Source of the DNA: Tetradesmus obliquus
Lineage: Eukaryota > Chlorophyta > Chlorophyceae > Sphaeropleales > Scenedesmaceae
DNA length: 64,000 bases
Reading direction: 5' to 3'
Assembly (NCBI GenBank): GCA_030272155.1
Contig: CP126198.1
Location: 682,001 to 746,000 of the forward strand
The position numbers were made by a program, and so were the translations under genes. Under the pieces are notes generated by a model. That model made no database searches and was not told the DNA's origin. It saw only the letters and a program-made list of their open reading frames with translations. Position 1 is the first letter of the stretch. Each line of letters begins with the position of its first letter. This document shows positions 11,270 through 20,991 of the stretch, one piece after another.

Positions 11270-14200
11270 GTATGTGTTGCGTTGGCTTTGGTGACTGTAT
11301 TGTCGATGGTGAAGGGCGGGAGCGTCTACGCGCTCATGCTTGCGCGCCTGATGCCATATTATTGGTGCAATCACACACAAGTGAGGCGCAGGTAGATGCC
11401 GCAGCTACACAGCCCGCCCACAACAACCCAAGACAGACCCCTGCAAAGCTATGCATGCTGCCGTGTGCTGTCGTGCGCTTCTGCCGTGACGTCTGGGCTG
11501 TCGGTGCCTGCAGCGGCCCCTCCAGATGCTCTGACTTGTAATGCTGCTGTTATGACCTGTATTGTTTGAGGTTTACATTACTCTGCACTGTTTGTTATTT
11601 CAGGCAGCGGCCCCTCCACTGGAGCGCATCCTGCGCCACAAAGCGCCCGTGGTGAAGCCATGCGACAGCCATCACCTCACATTGCCTGTAGTTGTTGCCA
11701 TTTATGTTACTCAGCGCCGCAGGTGGCTGGCTTCCTTGCTGGAGAACCGACTCCTTTCTCTGCCTTGTAATCCGCATTGTCGACGTCTACTTCACTTTGC
11801 GCTGCTTCTGGTTTCAGGTGGCGGCCCCTCCATTTGGGAGTGCATCCTGCGCCACAAGGCGCCAGTGGTGGAGCCATGTGATATCACCTCACATTGCCTT
11901 TAGTTGTTGCCATCTATGTTACTCCGCTTTCTTGCTGCAGGCAGCTGCCCTCTGCCTGGGAGCACAGACTCTTGCGTGCTGCCCCGCCTTCTGCTGCTAC
12001 TGCTGCTGCTGATGCAGCCGTGACATGACATGTACACTCTCTGAAATGCAATGCAGGTGGCGGCCCCTCCATATGGGAGCGCATCCTGCGGCACAAGGCG
12101 CCCATGGTGGAGCCGCGCGACAGCGGGTCCTTTGGGGCAGCCATAGCCGACTACCAGGCCAAGCTGGACGACCCTGCTGGCGGCGGGGCGGTGCTGTTTG
12201 CGGTTTGCAGGGGCAAGGTAGGAGGCTGCTGCTGCTGCTGCTGCTGCTGCAGCTGTGTGCGGGAGCTGGTGGTGCTGCTGCCGTTGTGCTGTGCTGCACC
12301 CCATATTTAGGGGGCACCGGGGCCAGTACCTGCTGCACACTCGCGCCTTCACTACAAGCAACATAATCATCTAACCGCACCACTTTCCTGTCTTTCCTTT
12401 ACATGTGCAGGTCTTGGAGGGTATCGACTTCAGCGACAAGGCCATCTGAGGCGTGGTCATCACTTGGCTGCGCTTCCCTGCTGCTGCTGACGCCATTGAA
12501 CGCCTCACACCTTGCTGCTGCCACCGCGCTGTGGGTTCCTGCACCTTTCGTTTGCGAGGGCATCAACGCCAGTGCTTTCTGCACTTCCCCGCCTTCTTTT
12601 TCATGCAACATCATTATCTCATCACACCACTTCTCATGACAGCACGCCTCTGCATTCACCGTAGGTCTCTGAAGGCATCGACTTCAGTGATAAGGCTGGC
12701 AGGGGCGTGGTCATTACCGGGCTGCCCTTCCCCGCTGCACACGACCCACACGTGAAGCTACAGCAGCAGCTGCTAGATGAGGAGGCCAGGGCGGGTGCAG
12801 CAGGCATCAGCGGCGGGCGGGGGCTGTCGGGGCAGCAGTGGTGAGTGATTGTTTGTTGGTTCTGGCTGGCTATGATTTGGTGCTGCAGCAGCAGCTGCTA
12901 GATGAGGAGGCCAGAGCAGGTGCAGCAGGCATTAGCGGCGGGCTGGGGCTGTCGGGGCAGCAGTGGTGAGTGGTTGGGTTGGTTCTGTGTGGCTGGAATG
13001 TGAAGCTGCAGCAGCAGCTGCTTGACAAGAGGCCAGAGCAGGCGCAGCAGGCATCAGCGGCGGGCGGGGGCTGTTGGAGCAGCAGTGGTGAGTGAATGTT
13101 TGTTCGTTCTGTGTGGGTATGATATGGTGCTGCAGCACCAGCTGCTAGATGAGGAGGCCAGGGCAGGCGCAGCAGGCATCAGTGGCGGACGGGGGCTGTC
13201 GGGGCAGCAGTGGTGAGGGTGGCTTGCGGCTGCGCTGCTGAGCGCGTTGTCGTTCAGCTGCTGATTTGATGCGGGGCCAGCCATGTGTGCTGGGTGATGC
13301 ACGGCGATGCAAGACAATAGCCAAACAAAGACCCTTGTGTCGTTGCGAGCAGGTTTGTGCAGCAGGGTCTGCGTGCTGTCAACTAGGCCATGAGGCGTGT
13401 CATCCGCCACCGCTGGGACGACGGCAACCAGCAACGTGGATGCATAACATGTTACGTCCACCTGGTTGCATGTGGTTTCAATCGTTGTTGCCGCCTCTGG
13501 TCCTCCCACCGCAGGCACACACTGCAGGGCCTGCACGCGTGTATGCTCTTGCTGTGATGGCATAAGGCGACACTTGCAACAGAACCTCATGGTGTGGTTG
13601 CGTGTGCAGGTATGTCCAACAAGGCCTGCGTGCTGTCAACCACGCCACGGGCCGCATCATCCGTCATTGCTGGGACTGCGGCAACCAGCAACCTTGGTGC
13701 TGTTGGTACATCAATGCTGCGGATTCTTGTCTGCGTGCTGCAGGTACATGCTGCAGGACTGCATGCGTCTGCCCTTGCAGCAATCTGACAAGACAACACC
13801 CTTGTTTAATTGTTGCGTGTAGGTATGTTCAACAAGGCCTGCGTGCAGTCAACCAAGCCATGGGGCGCGTCATCCGCCACCGCTGGGACTACGGGGCAGT
13901 GCTGCTGGCTGATGAGCGCTTCGGGTCAGCGCAGAACAAGCGCCACTTGAGCCGCTGGCTGCGCGAGCAAGTGACGTCTCACAGCAGCTTTGGCGGCGCG
14001 ATTGGCTCACTGACAAAGTTCTTCAAGGTGGGAAGCGTGGTGGGAAGTTTTGGAGTTGTGCGGGAAGTGATTTGAGCGGGAGGCTGTTGAACATGAGGTG
14101 GTGAAAGCATGGCAGAGTGGTGCATCAGATGTGTGTTTGCAGTGGAGGCAGCTGTGCTGCTGGCTGATGAGCACTTCGGGTCCGCTCAGAACAAGCGGCA

Positions 14201-17200
14201 CCTGAGCCGCTGGCTGCGAGAGCAAGTTACAGCGCACAGCAGCTTTCGGCGGCGCGATCGGATCGCTGACTAAGGTTTTCAAGGTGGGAAGCGTGGTGTG
14301 AAGCTGCATGGGAGGTTTGCTGTTTTGAGCGGGAGGCTGTTCGAACATGAGGTGGTAAAAGCCTGGCACAGTGATGCACCAGAGGCGTGTTGTTAGAGGA
14401 GGCAACTGTGCTGCTGGCTGATGAGCGCTTCGGGTCAGCGCAGAACAAGCGCCACCTCAGCCGCTGGCTGCGGGAGCAAGTGACAGCACATAGCAGCTTT
14501 GGCGGCGCGATCGGCTCACTCACGAAGTTCTTCAAGGTGGGAAGCGTGGTGGGAAGTTTTGGTTGTGTGGGAAGTGTTATTGAGCGGGCAGCGGTTTAAC
14601 ATGAGGTGGTGAATGCCCGGCAGAGTGATGCACCAGAGGCGTGTTGTTGGTGGAGGCAGCTGTGCTGCTGGCTGATGAGCGCTTTGGGTCCGCTCAGAAC
14701 AAGCGTCACCTCAGCAGGTGGCTGCGGGAGCAGGTCACAGCACACAGCTTCGGGGGAGCCATTGGATCGCTGACTAAGTTCTTCAAGGTGGGAAGCGTGG
14801 TGTGAAGTTTTCGTTGTGTGGGAAGTTTTGAGCGGGAAGCAGGCTAACACATTCAATGTATCGCCTCTTGTGCGGCTAACACATCTGCAGTCAACTCCCT
14901 TACAAAGTTTTGCCACTGCAGTAAATCTCTAGTACATCACTGCCTCTTGCAGGACAAAGGTGACATCGCCGCCTCAGCAGCAGCAGCGCGTGCGGCAGGC
15001 CCTGCAGCAGCTGCAAGCAACGCAGCCTGCCCCTCCGCCTTCCAGCTGATCGGCGGAGCAGAGGGGCAGCCGGGGCAGGGCAGCAGGGCAGCTGCACGCT
15101 CAGCAGCGGCAGAGCAGCAGCAGCGGCGGCAGCAGCTGATGGCGGTGCCGCGTGCTGTTGATGTGCTGGGGCTGATTGGCAGGGAGGAGGGCGGCAGCAG
15201 CGGCGCAGCAGCAGCAGCAGCAGCAGCAGCAGGTGAGCATGGCTATGGGCTTGACCAGTCGTGTGTGCCTGAAGTGTAGCAGCTGCATCGGCCGTCATTT
15301 TGCGAACTGCGGCGTCTGTTATTCGCTGTCTCTTTTGGTATTATGCACTTACCAAACAGGTTGACAGCTGACATCACATGTTGGCGTGTGCAGCAAGGTG
15401 CATCCAAGTACAGCGTGCTGCGTTACCAGCGCACATCATGCACACCAAACACACTGCATCAGACGTTGTCGTGCATGCCTGAATGCAAGGTTTATGCTGC
15501 TGCTGCTGCTGCTGCTGCTGCAGGGCCTGGCTCGCAGCTGGACAGCTTGATTGCCGACATGCGGCCAGCTGAAGAGGCGGCACGCAGCAAGCTGCAGCAG
15601 CAGCAGCAGCAGCAGTTGGTTGCAGGGCGTGCAGCAGGCTCGGGCCGCATCCTGCCCAGCAGCAGCAGCACTGGCGGCAGAATACCTCGCAGCAGCATAG
15701 CTTTGAGCTTTGAGGCTGAAGGAGCAGGGGGCAGGCAATCTGGCAGTGGTTTAGGTCTCAGCAGAGCAGCAGCACCGGCAGCAGCAGCAGCAGTAGCAGC
15801 AGCAGAGAATGAAATCATTGGGCCGGCTCACTTGGTGCAGAAGCACAAGCAGCGGCAGCTGGCAGCAGCTGGTGACGGCACAGCTGATGCAGCTGCAGAT
15901 GCGCAGCAGCAGCAGCAGCAGCAGGGCAAGGGCAAGCCGCCCCTGCGGATGGGTCAGTTCTTGAAGCAGTGGAACAGCACACAGATAGAGCAGCAGAAGC
16001 AGCAGGCACAAGAGCTAGAGCAGCAGCAGCAGCAGCAGCAGCGAGTAGAGAAGCAGCAGCAGCAGAAGCACTCAGCAGAGCACCAGAAACAGCAGGTACC
16101 AGACGCAAAGCAGCAGCAGCAGCAGGATCAGCAGCCCAGAGACCAACAGCAGCAGCAGCAGCAGCAGGAAGTGGCTGCTGCTGCGCCTGCTCCTGCTCTA
16201 GATCCCAAATCTTTCTTCAAGCTGCTGCACGAGCAGCTGCAGCCGCAGCAGATGGCAGCAGTCAAGGCGCTGCTGACAGCATACAAGTGAGTGGCCAAAC
16301 AAACACACAAACAAGCATCAGCAGACAGCCGTGCTGTGGAAGTGTTGCATCATGCTGGCGCAGCTATGCCTGCAGTTGCCGCACCTTCAGCACTTGTGGT
16401 ACGAAATCACCCAACTGACAAGCGGCATGCTCTGTTTGCAAGCTGGCTGATCTGGCATTGTTCCTGCTGATATCTGCCCCTGGCTGCATATTGGCAATGC
16501 TGCACTGGCTGCTGTTGTGCAAAACACCGCTGCACACAATCAGATCTATGCACACACAACAAACAAATTATTTCAGCGCCAGAACCAGCTTCAGTCCTGC
16601 TTACATGTGGTAAAATGAAAACTCTCCCTTTACAAGAAACATCCTTAGCTGTTTCAAATGATTTGTGTGTGTTTTGCTGCCGCAGGGCCAGCCGTGACCT
16701 GTCAGCCTTTGTAGATGGCCTCATTGCAGAGCTGGGCGCCAGCAGCAGCAGCGGCAGCAGCAGCAGCAGCCACCTGCTGGCAGGCTTTGCGGCCTTCATG
16801 CCATCCAAGGACCGGGAGTGGTTCAGCAGGCTCGTGGCAGCACTACCGCAGCAGCAGCCTGCAGCAGCAGCAACAGTACGCCAGCCAGACGGTGCAGCAG
16901 CAGCGGCAGCAGCAGCAGCGCGGCAAGTAAAGCAGAGTAGCAGCAGCGTGCAGCAGCAGGCACAGGCTGGCAAGCCGAGGCAAAACCAAGCTGGCCTGGC
17001 AGGAGAGAAGCGGCGCAGCAGCAGCAGCGGGGCACACCAGCCCGCTGCTGCTGCTGCTGCTGCAGGTGGCAGCAGTGCTGCTCAGGCAGGCAGCAAGCGG
17101 CCGAAGGTGCAGCAGCAGCCAGGAGGTAGTGCTGTTGGGGCTGGCAAGACTGCTGGCAATGCTGCTGCGGGTGCTGGCAGCAAGCAGCAGCAGAAGCTGG

Positions 17201-17640
17201 CGGTGCAAAAGGCACAAGGTGGAGGGGTTCCTGGTGCCAGCAGCAGCAAAGGCAGCGGCCAGGCAGCTTATGGATCTGGGCTAGCAGCGATAGCAGCAGC
17301 AGCGACGGCTGCCGTAGAAGCCAAGGCACCCGCAGCAGCAACAGCAGCAGGGCGCCCTCAGCAGCAGCAGCCGCAGCCAGGCCTAAGGCTAAGCAAGCAG
17401 CAGCAGCAGCAGCCAGGCCCCAGCCTTGTAGGCAAGCAGCCGCTGGGCAAGCTCTCCTGCAAGCCCTGCTGCATGTGCAAGAAAGCACCTATGGCTGCTG
17501 CACATAAGGCGGGCTGCGGGCACCTCGGCTGCTACAGCTGCTGGGTGCAGCTGCTGTCTAAGAACCTGCGGGGCGTGGGCTGCCCAGTGTGCAGCAAGCT
17601 GGTGCGGCGGCAGCAGCTGGCGCAGGTGCCGTTTGCATGA
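565..17640 (+). CDS. RTEL1: RTEL1-type Fe-S DNA helicase (5' partial)
   Basis: Superfamily 2 XPD-like 5'-3' DNA helicase; the family unwinds D-loops, telomeric T-loops and G-quadruplexes in the nucleus. Exons read by frame and splice sites: 565-752, 1602-1721, 2749-2851, 3242-3325, 4074-4145, 4337-4429, 5290-5425, 6447-6643, 7334-7410, 8440-8590, 8788-8851, 9195-9343, 9791-9867, 10681-10811, 12057-12217, 12665-12840, 13823-14027, 14953-15232, 15524-16286, 16686-17640. Motifs in order: Ia [20 protein letters not shown]; Fe-S cysteines in TQLCLHD, FTCRAL, KQCR and VCPYFLSR; motif [60 protein letters not shown]. The Walker A exon lies upstream of the window. The C-terminus carries a harmonin-N-like domain split by the last intron ([10 protein letters not shown] ... 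[13 protein letters not shown]) and a C4C4 RING-like finger before the stop, as in animal RTEL1, separated by long Q/A/S tracts. The exon 1721 boundary could instead be 1724 (GTG|GTGAGT). Confidence 0.93.
843..880 (+). repeat. Donor-side copy of RTEL1 exon 565 end
   Basis: One copy of the sequence encoding IKELRNTSY lies about 120 bp after the real exon end at 752. Its donor has changed from GTGCGG to CTGCGG, so it is probably dead. Confidence 0.8.
1394..1978 (+). repeat. Arrays on both sides of RTEL1 exon 1602-1721
   Basis: Acceptor side: copies of the exon start ([15 protein letters not shown]) begin at 1394, 1501 and 1602 (real), spaced 107 and 101 bp. Donor side: copies of the exon end (VAHKQCR plus GTGGTGAGT) end at 1721 (real), 1821, 1901 and 1970, spaced 100, 80 and 69 bp. 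The full exon is the only piece having both ends. Confidence 0.88.
2141..2851 (+). repeat. Acceptor-side array, 6 copies, RTEL1 exon 2749
   Basis: Copies of the exon start ([13 protein letters not shown]) follow a CTGCAG at 2141, 2268, 2378, about 2500, 2636 and 2749 (real). The copy near 2500 has lost its acceptor AG (GCCGG). Spacing is 110-136 bp. The intron part between copies (CATGCTTGACGCCTGCTG and similar) is also conserved. Confidence 0.9.
2925..2970 (+). repeat. Donor-side copy of RTEL1 exon 2749-2851
   Basis: The exon end encoding [10 protein letters not shown] with its GTGGGG donor is repeated about 117 bp downstream of the real donor at 2852. Confidence 0.85.
3276..3700 (+). repeat. 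Donor-side array, 4 copies, RTEL1 exon 3242-3325
   Basis: The exon end encoding [16 protein letters not shown] recurs with donors after 3325 (real), 3453, 3584 and 3697; spacing is 128, 131 and 113 bp. The later copies are diverged (NYLVD becomes NNHLLD-like) but each keeps CAG|GTG. Confidence 0.9.
4041..4073 (+). repeat. CTG tract forming an intron 3' end
   Basis: An uninterrupted (GCT)n run ends in CCGCAG and directly abuts the DEAH-box exon at 4074, taking the place of a conventional pyrimidine tract. Similar tracts precede exons at 8788, 15524 and 59759. Confidence 0.8.
4146..4147 (+). other. Non-canonical GC donor after the DEAH exon
   Basis: The exon encoding [10 protein letters not shown] ends at 4145 and is followed by GCGAG rather than GT. 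Joining to the exon at 4337 ([12 protein letters not shown]) keeps the frame and matches the RTEL1 family order, so this reads as a GC-AG intron. Confidence 0.7.
4652..5425 (+). repeat. Acceptor-side array, about 6 copies, RTEL1 exon 5290
   Basis: Good copies of the exon start ([19 protein letters not shown]) begin at 4816, 5033 and 5290 (real), 217 and 257 bp apart. Shorter decayed copies (GAGAACA..AGCAGCGGGC type) lie between them near 4652, 4933 and 5183, giving a finer spacing of about 100-165 bp. Confidence 0.85.
5376..5930 (+). repeat. Donor-side array, 5 copies, RTEL1 exon 5290-5425
   Basis: The exon end encoding [13 protein letters not shown] and its GTGAGC donor recur with ends at 5425 (real), 5548, 5700, 5808 and about 5927. 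The intron part is G/T-rich (GGTTTAGGG-like) and also repeats. Confidence 0.9.
5965..6045 (+). repeat. 27-bp minisatellite, 3 units
   Basis: Three direct copies of a unit beginning CAGACACTGGCCCCGCC start at 5965, 5992 and 6019, inside an RTEL1 intron. Confidence 0.85.
6836..6912 (+). repeat. Donor-side copy of RTEL1 exon 6447-6643
   Basis: The exon end encoding [20 protein letters not shown] is repeated once about 260 bp downstream. The copy has a small deletion just before its GTGAG, which would shift the frame. Confidence 0.85.
7196..7410 (+). repeat. Acceptor-side copy plus RTEL1 exon 7334
   Basis: The exon start encoding [17 protein letters not shown] follows a GCAG at 7196 and again at 7334 (real), 138 bp apart. 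The first copy breaks off after GGCCATGGCCACAGG. Confidence 0.85.
7486..7810 (+). repeat. Intronic minisatellite seeded by exon sequence
   Basis: About 325 bp of alternating GTGGGTGCAT (10 bp) and GGCTGCAT (8 bp) modules. It ends by running into CATGGCTGCACGATCAGG, which is the real coding end of exon 7334-7410, so the unit shares CATGGCTGCA with that exon plus a donor-like GTGGGTG. The long open frames through it on both strands are an artefact of a stop-free unit. Confidence 0.92.
7790..8030 (+). repeat. Donor-side copies of RTEL1 exon 7334-7410
   Basis: Copies of the exon end (CAGGCGTGGTGGCGGGCGG plus GTG) lie at about 7812-7832, 7913-7935 and 8005-8024, after the minisatellite. The real one ends at 7410. 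Confidence 0.85.
8345..8500 (+). repeat. Acceptor-side copy of RTEL1 exon 8440
   Basis: The exon start encoding [12 protein letters not shown] follows GCAG at 8345 and again at 8440 (real), 95 bp apart. Confidence 0.85.
8952..9450 (+). repeat. Arrays on both sides of RTEL1 exon 9195-9343
   Basis: Starts of the exon ([14 protein letters not shown]) occur at 8952, 9072 and 9195 (real), 120 and 123 bp apart. The exon end ([14 protein letters not shown] plus GTGGG) recurs with its end at 9447, 104 bp after the real donor; that copy has a deletion and an in-frame TAG. Confidence 0.88.
10026..10070 (+). repeat. Donor-side copy of RTEL1 exon 9791-9867
   Basis: A sequence like the exon end (GACAGGAACAGCAACAG plus GTGCGG) recurs with its end at 10063, 196 bp after the real donor. 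Confidence 0.7.
10302..10811 (+). repeat. Acceptor-side array, 4 copies, RTEL1 exon 10681
   Basis: Copies of the exon start ([13 protein letters not shown]) begin at 10302, 10403, 10580 and 10681 (real), spaced 101, 177 and 101 bp. Segments 10302-10402 and 10580-10680 are near-identical, including a shared intron piece with AACTTGATCAACACCATG, so a pair of units was duplicated together. Confidence 0.9.
10772..11210 (+). repeat. Donor-side array, 5 copies, RTEL1 exon 10681-10811
   Basis: The exon end encoding [10 protein letters not shown] and its GTGCGG donor end at 10811 (real), 10902, 11023, 11114 and 11206; spacing is 91, 121, 91 and 92 bp. A CTG tract follows each donor and expands to about 50 bp after the last. 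Confidence 0.92.
11514..12120 (+). repeat. Acceptor-side array, about 5 copies, RTEL1 exon 12057
   Basis: The exon start encoding [18 protein letters not shown] has copies at 11604, 11818 and 12057 (real), with shorter remnants at 11514 and 11941. Spacing is about 90, 214, 123 and 116 bp. Confidence 0.88.
12411..13215 (+). repeat. Arrays on both sides of RTEL1 exon 12665-12840
   Basis: An acceptor-side copy of motif V (EGIDFSDKA) begins at 12411, 254 bp before the real exon, and contains an in-frame TGA, so it cannot serve as coding exon. The donor side ([21 protein letters not shown]) ends at 12840 (real), 12965, 13087 and 13212, spaced 125, 122 and 125 bp. Confidence 0.92.
13353..14790 (+). 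repeat. Arrays on both sides of the RTEL1 motif VI exon
   Basis: Starts of exon 13823 ([18 protein letters not shown]) recur at 13353 and 13610; the first has in-frame TAG. The exon end ([25 protein letters not shown]) recurs with donors after 14027 (real), 14283, 14536 and 14787, spaced 256, 253 and 251 bp. The second copy carries a one-base insertion; the third and fourth are open. Confidence 0.93.
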
Positions 17641-17775
17641 ATTTGCAGTGCAGCGGCAGCGGTGTGCAGAGCTATGTAGAGCTGGTGTGTAGTGCTGGTG
17701 CTGCGGCAGCAGCTGGCGCAGGTTTGCTTGCGTTATTGCAGTGCAGCATCAGCGGTGTGCAGAGCTATCATAGCT
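17600..17775 (+). repeat. Duplicated RTEL1 stop and 3' UTR
   Basis: The last codons of RTEL1 (CGGCAGCAGCTGGCGCAGGT) and the following UTR (GGTGTGCAGAGCTAT) occur twice, about 97 bp apart. The first copy holds the stop codon used at 17638-17640. Confidence 0.85.
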
Positions 17776-18417
17776 CTTAAAGTATGTAGAGCTAGTGTAC
17801 AGGGTTGTACAGTGGGCATGCAGTTTTGACTACCGATGATCAAACTGGCAGTGACAGCGTTGCTTTGCTTTGAGCGATGGATGCAAAGTCGCCTCCTAGC
17901 GCCTGTAAACCTTTTGATAGTATTTTGGTGTTACGTAAGGTAGGTTCTCACACGTGGGTCCATCTGGATCTGACGCTGGTTAGAAGGAACGGCTTGAGCT
18001 TGGAACTTCCAAGCTTGGAACTTCCAAGCTCAAGCCGTTACACATTATACATTATGTATGACCTGCTTGCACACGTTGTAACCCTTTTACAACGGCAGTT
18101 GCTGGCTTTTGCTGAAGCAATCGAGGGTGCGTGGTGCATGTGTACACATGTGTTCAAGTTGTGGCGTGCTTACAGCTTCCTGCGAGCAAGAAGTGACCGT
18201 TGCCAGTGTGAACCTCGCCTATCAAGACCCTGGCAGTCAGTAGGGTTCCCTTATATATGCATCTCAGCTTCAACGAGGGTTGACATAAGTATTAAAGTTT
18301 CAAGATCGCTGCGCATTTGCCACTCAGAACAAAGCAGGAAGCGGGCACTGCTGGTCCCTCTTTGCTTCTGTCGGGTGCCGATGCAGCACTTTCTGGGTTG
18401 AATCAAAACACGAAAAC
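17641..18417. other. RTEL1 3' UTR and promoter of the next gene
   Basis: About 780 bp without a convincing gene. A TGTAA motif at 17904-17908 could be the RTEL1 polyadenylation signal, since green algae commonly use UGUAA. A long palindrome sits at 17988-18039. Confidence 0.5.
17988..18039. repeat. 52-bp near-perfect palindrome
   Basis: The two 26-bp arms start AACGGCTTGAGCTTGGAA and meet at a central AAGCTT. The only mismatch pair is the C in each GGAACTTCC. It lies about 380 bp before the ATG at 18418. Confidence 0.9.
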
Positions 18418-20221
18418 ATGGCTGGAAACGCCTACAAACGAACCGTATTGGAGCTAGAAGTGGTGCTGGAGGAAAAGCTGGCTCAGCTCAAAATTCTGGA
18501 AGAAGAAAACACTCGACTCAGGCGGCATGAGGCCGCGCTATCTACTGCTGTGGGCAGCGTAGAAGGCAGCGTATCGATGAAAGCGAAGGTGCTGCGCAGC
18601 TCTTCGCTGGGCCCTGCTGACTCAGGCAGCAGCAGGGGGTTGTCACCAGGCGTGGGAGACACGTGCGTGCCAAGCAGTCCGCATGCCATGCTGGAAAAGG
18701 TGGGAGAGAAGGAGAAGGAGATCCGGCGAGAAATGCGGCAGCTTGGAGCCGGTGAGCTACAGAAGCAGGCTGTTATGCTGCTGCTTGGCCCGCTGCTGCT
18801 GCTGTCCTGCTCAGCAGTACTGCCCATGTGTCCTCGGACAGCGGCCATGTGATGCAACGCTGCTGTCACTTTTCCAAGCGGCAGTACCTGCAGAATTTTG
18901 ATTGACCAGTACAGTTGCCTGCAACAGGCGAGTTGCTGTCAACTCTTCAACGTGGCAGCACGCTGGGCTCGAGCCCATTGAGCTGCTTTAGATGGCACAA
19001 CAGCACGCGCCACGTACACGTGCAAGCAGTTTGCTGATGCGCAACCCCCTGCTTTGCGCCCACCATAATTTGAAACCCACCATGCAGGCAACTACAGCCA
19101 GCTGTACAGCACTCAGCTGCTGCACAAAGCAGCCGCCAGTCCAGGCCTTGTGGCAGCATGCCTTGCCTGTGATGCAGACACACGCCGCAGCAACTGGGTA
19201 GAATCAGTACGCCAGCTGGCGCTGCTGCTGCCAAAGTATGACTACGCGTTTCCTTGCAGCACACCTGGCGACAGATCCGTTACTAACACTGTTGGTAACA
19301 GTGTCAGTAACAGCAGCAGCAAGGGCAGTACAGCAAAGCAGAAGGTGGACAGCCTTGTGGATGAGGCCACCACGCGGGTGCTGGTGTGTGGGCTGCTGCA
19401 CCCGCCACCTGTGGTGCTGCATGACTTGATGGTGAACCTGGAGCGGGGCGAGGTGAGCAGCATCAAAATAAGAAGAAGAGATTGATGTGTGTGGGATAGC
19501 TGATGTGTATGGGGCAGCTGCTGCACCCGCCGCCTGTGGTGCTGCACGATCTAATGGTGAACCTGGAGCGGGGCGAGGTGAGCAGCATTTATTGACTGGA
19601 TACATCTGTTTGATAGCATTGGTTCAGGTGCTTCTTTGTGGCATAAGCCTGGACAGCAGCAACCATCGCATCGGCGCAGAGTGACGGCAAGCAATAACGT
19701 GGTTAGAATGGAGAAATATGGAAAGCTTTTGGGCGTCATCTTTTGTTCCGGCAGCCTGTGCTGCAGACAGAAGTGTGTGGGTCAGTGTTACTGACGCACA
19801 AGCAGCAGCTGCTGTATTTTTAAAGAGGACGGAGGGTATTGTTACAACTGGTTACATAGGCAGTGTGAGTTACAACCACTGCTGCTTCTGCTCATGCTGC
19901 TGCTGCTGCTGCTGCTGAACCCTAGGTGGAGATGTATCCAGCCAACTACTGGCGCAATGTGGCAGCCGGCCTGCACCTCACCACAGACCAGAAGCACACA
20001 CTGCAGTTCAGCTGGCAAAAGGTGAAGGCCACAAAAGCAGCACACCAGGCGCTGTCGGCACGCCTGACACAGCTGCAGCAGCAGTTCACTGCAGGTTTTG
20101 CTGCATTTGAAGCGCGTGCACAGCAGGCAATGCAGGACAACAAGTTAGAGGATGTGCAGCAGGTGCAGGCGCAGCTGGCAGCCATATCCCAGCAGCAGCA
20201 GCAGCAGCTGGCAGCCATATC

Positions 20222-20284
<63 letters not shown>

Positions 20285-20818
20285 ACAGTGCAGTCCATCG
20301 TTTGAGCCTGCTCTTGGCCTGCATGTCTCCTCACAGCAGCAGCAGCAGCAGCAGCATGAGCTGTCAGGCTCTGCGCTTGCTGCGATGGTTTCAGCATCGC
20401 TAGCTGGCGATATGCCGCCAGCAGCAGCAGCGTCAGCGCCACTAGCAGCAGGTGAAGGCCCTGGGGCGCTACCTGCGCAACATCAGCAGCATGCTACAGC
20501 AGCAGCAGCAGCAGCAGCACCAGGAGCGGTGGCAGCGGAGCACAGCAACTTTGTAGACCAGCACAGCGAGCATGGGCTAGACCTGCACTTGCAGCTGCCA
20601 GGCGGTGGCATGAGCTTCTGTAGCTCACCTCCTTTGATGGAGGACCTGCTAGCAGACTGGACAAGAGAGGATGTGCTGCTGCAGCACTCCCCACCACACC
20701 AGCAGCAGCAGCAGCAGCAGATCCCTAGCCTGCCACACCAGCAGCAGCAGGAAGCTGCGGCGACACGAGGCGGTCCCGCGACACCTGCAGCTAGTGACAG
20801 CTCAGCAGTTGGCGGCTG

Positions 20819-20854
<36 letters not shown>

Positions 20855-20959
20855 TGTCGGGTTGCCACCGCTGCCACATGCAGCGTCGCCGGCAGTGCAG
20901 CTGCCAACATCAGAGTGGCAGCAGCAGTGGTGGCAGCAGCAGCACCAGATGCAACTGCT

Positions 20960-20991
<32 letters not shown>

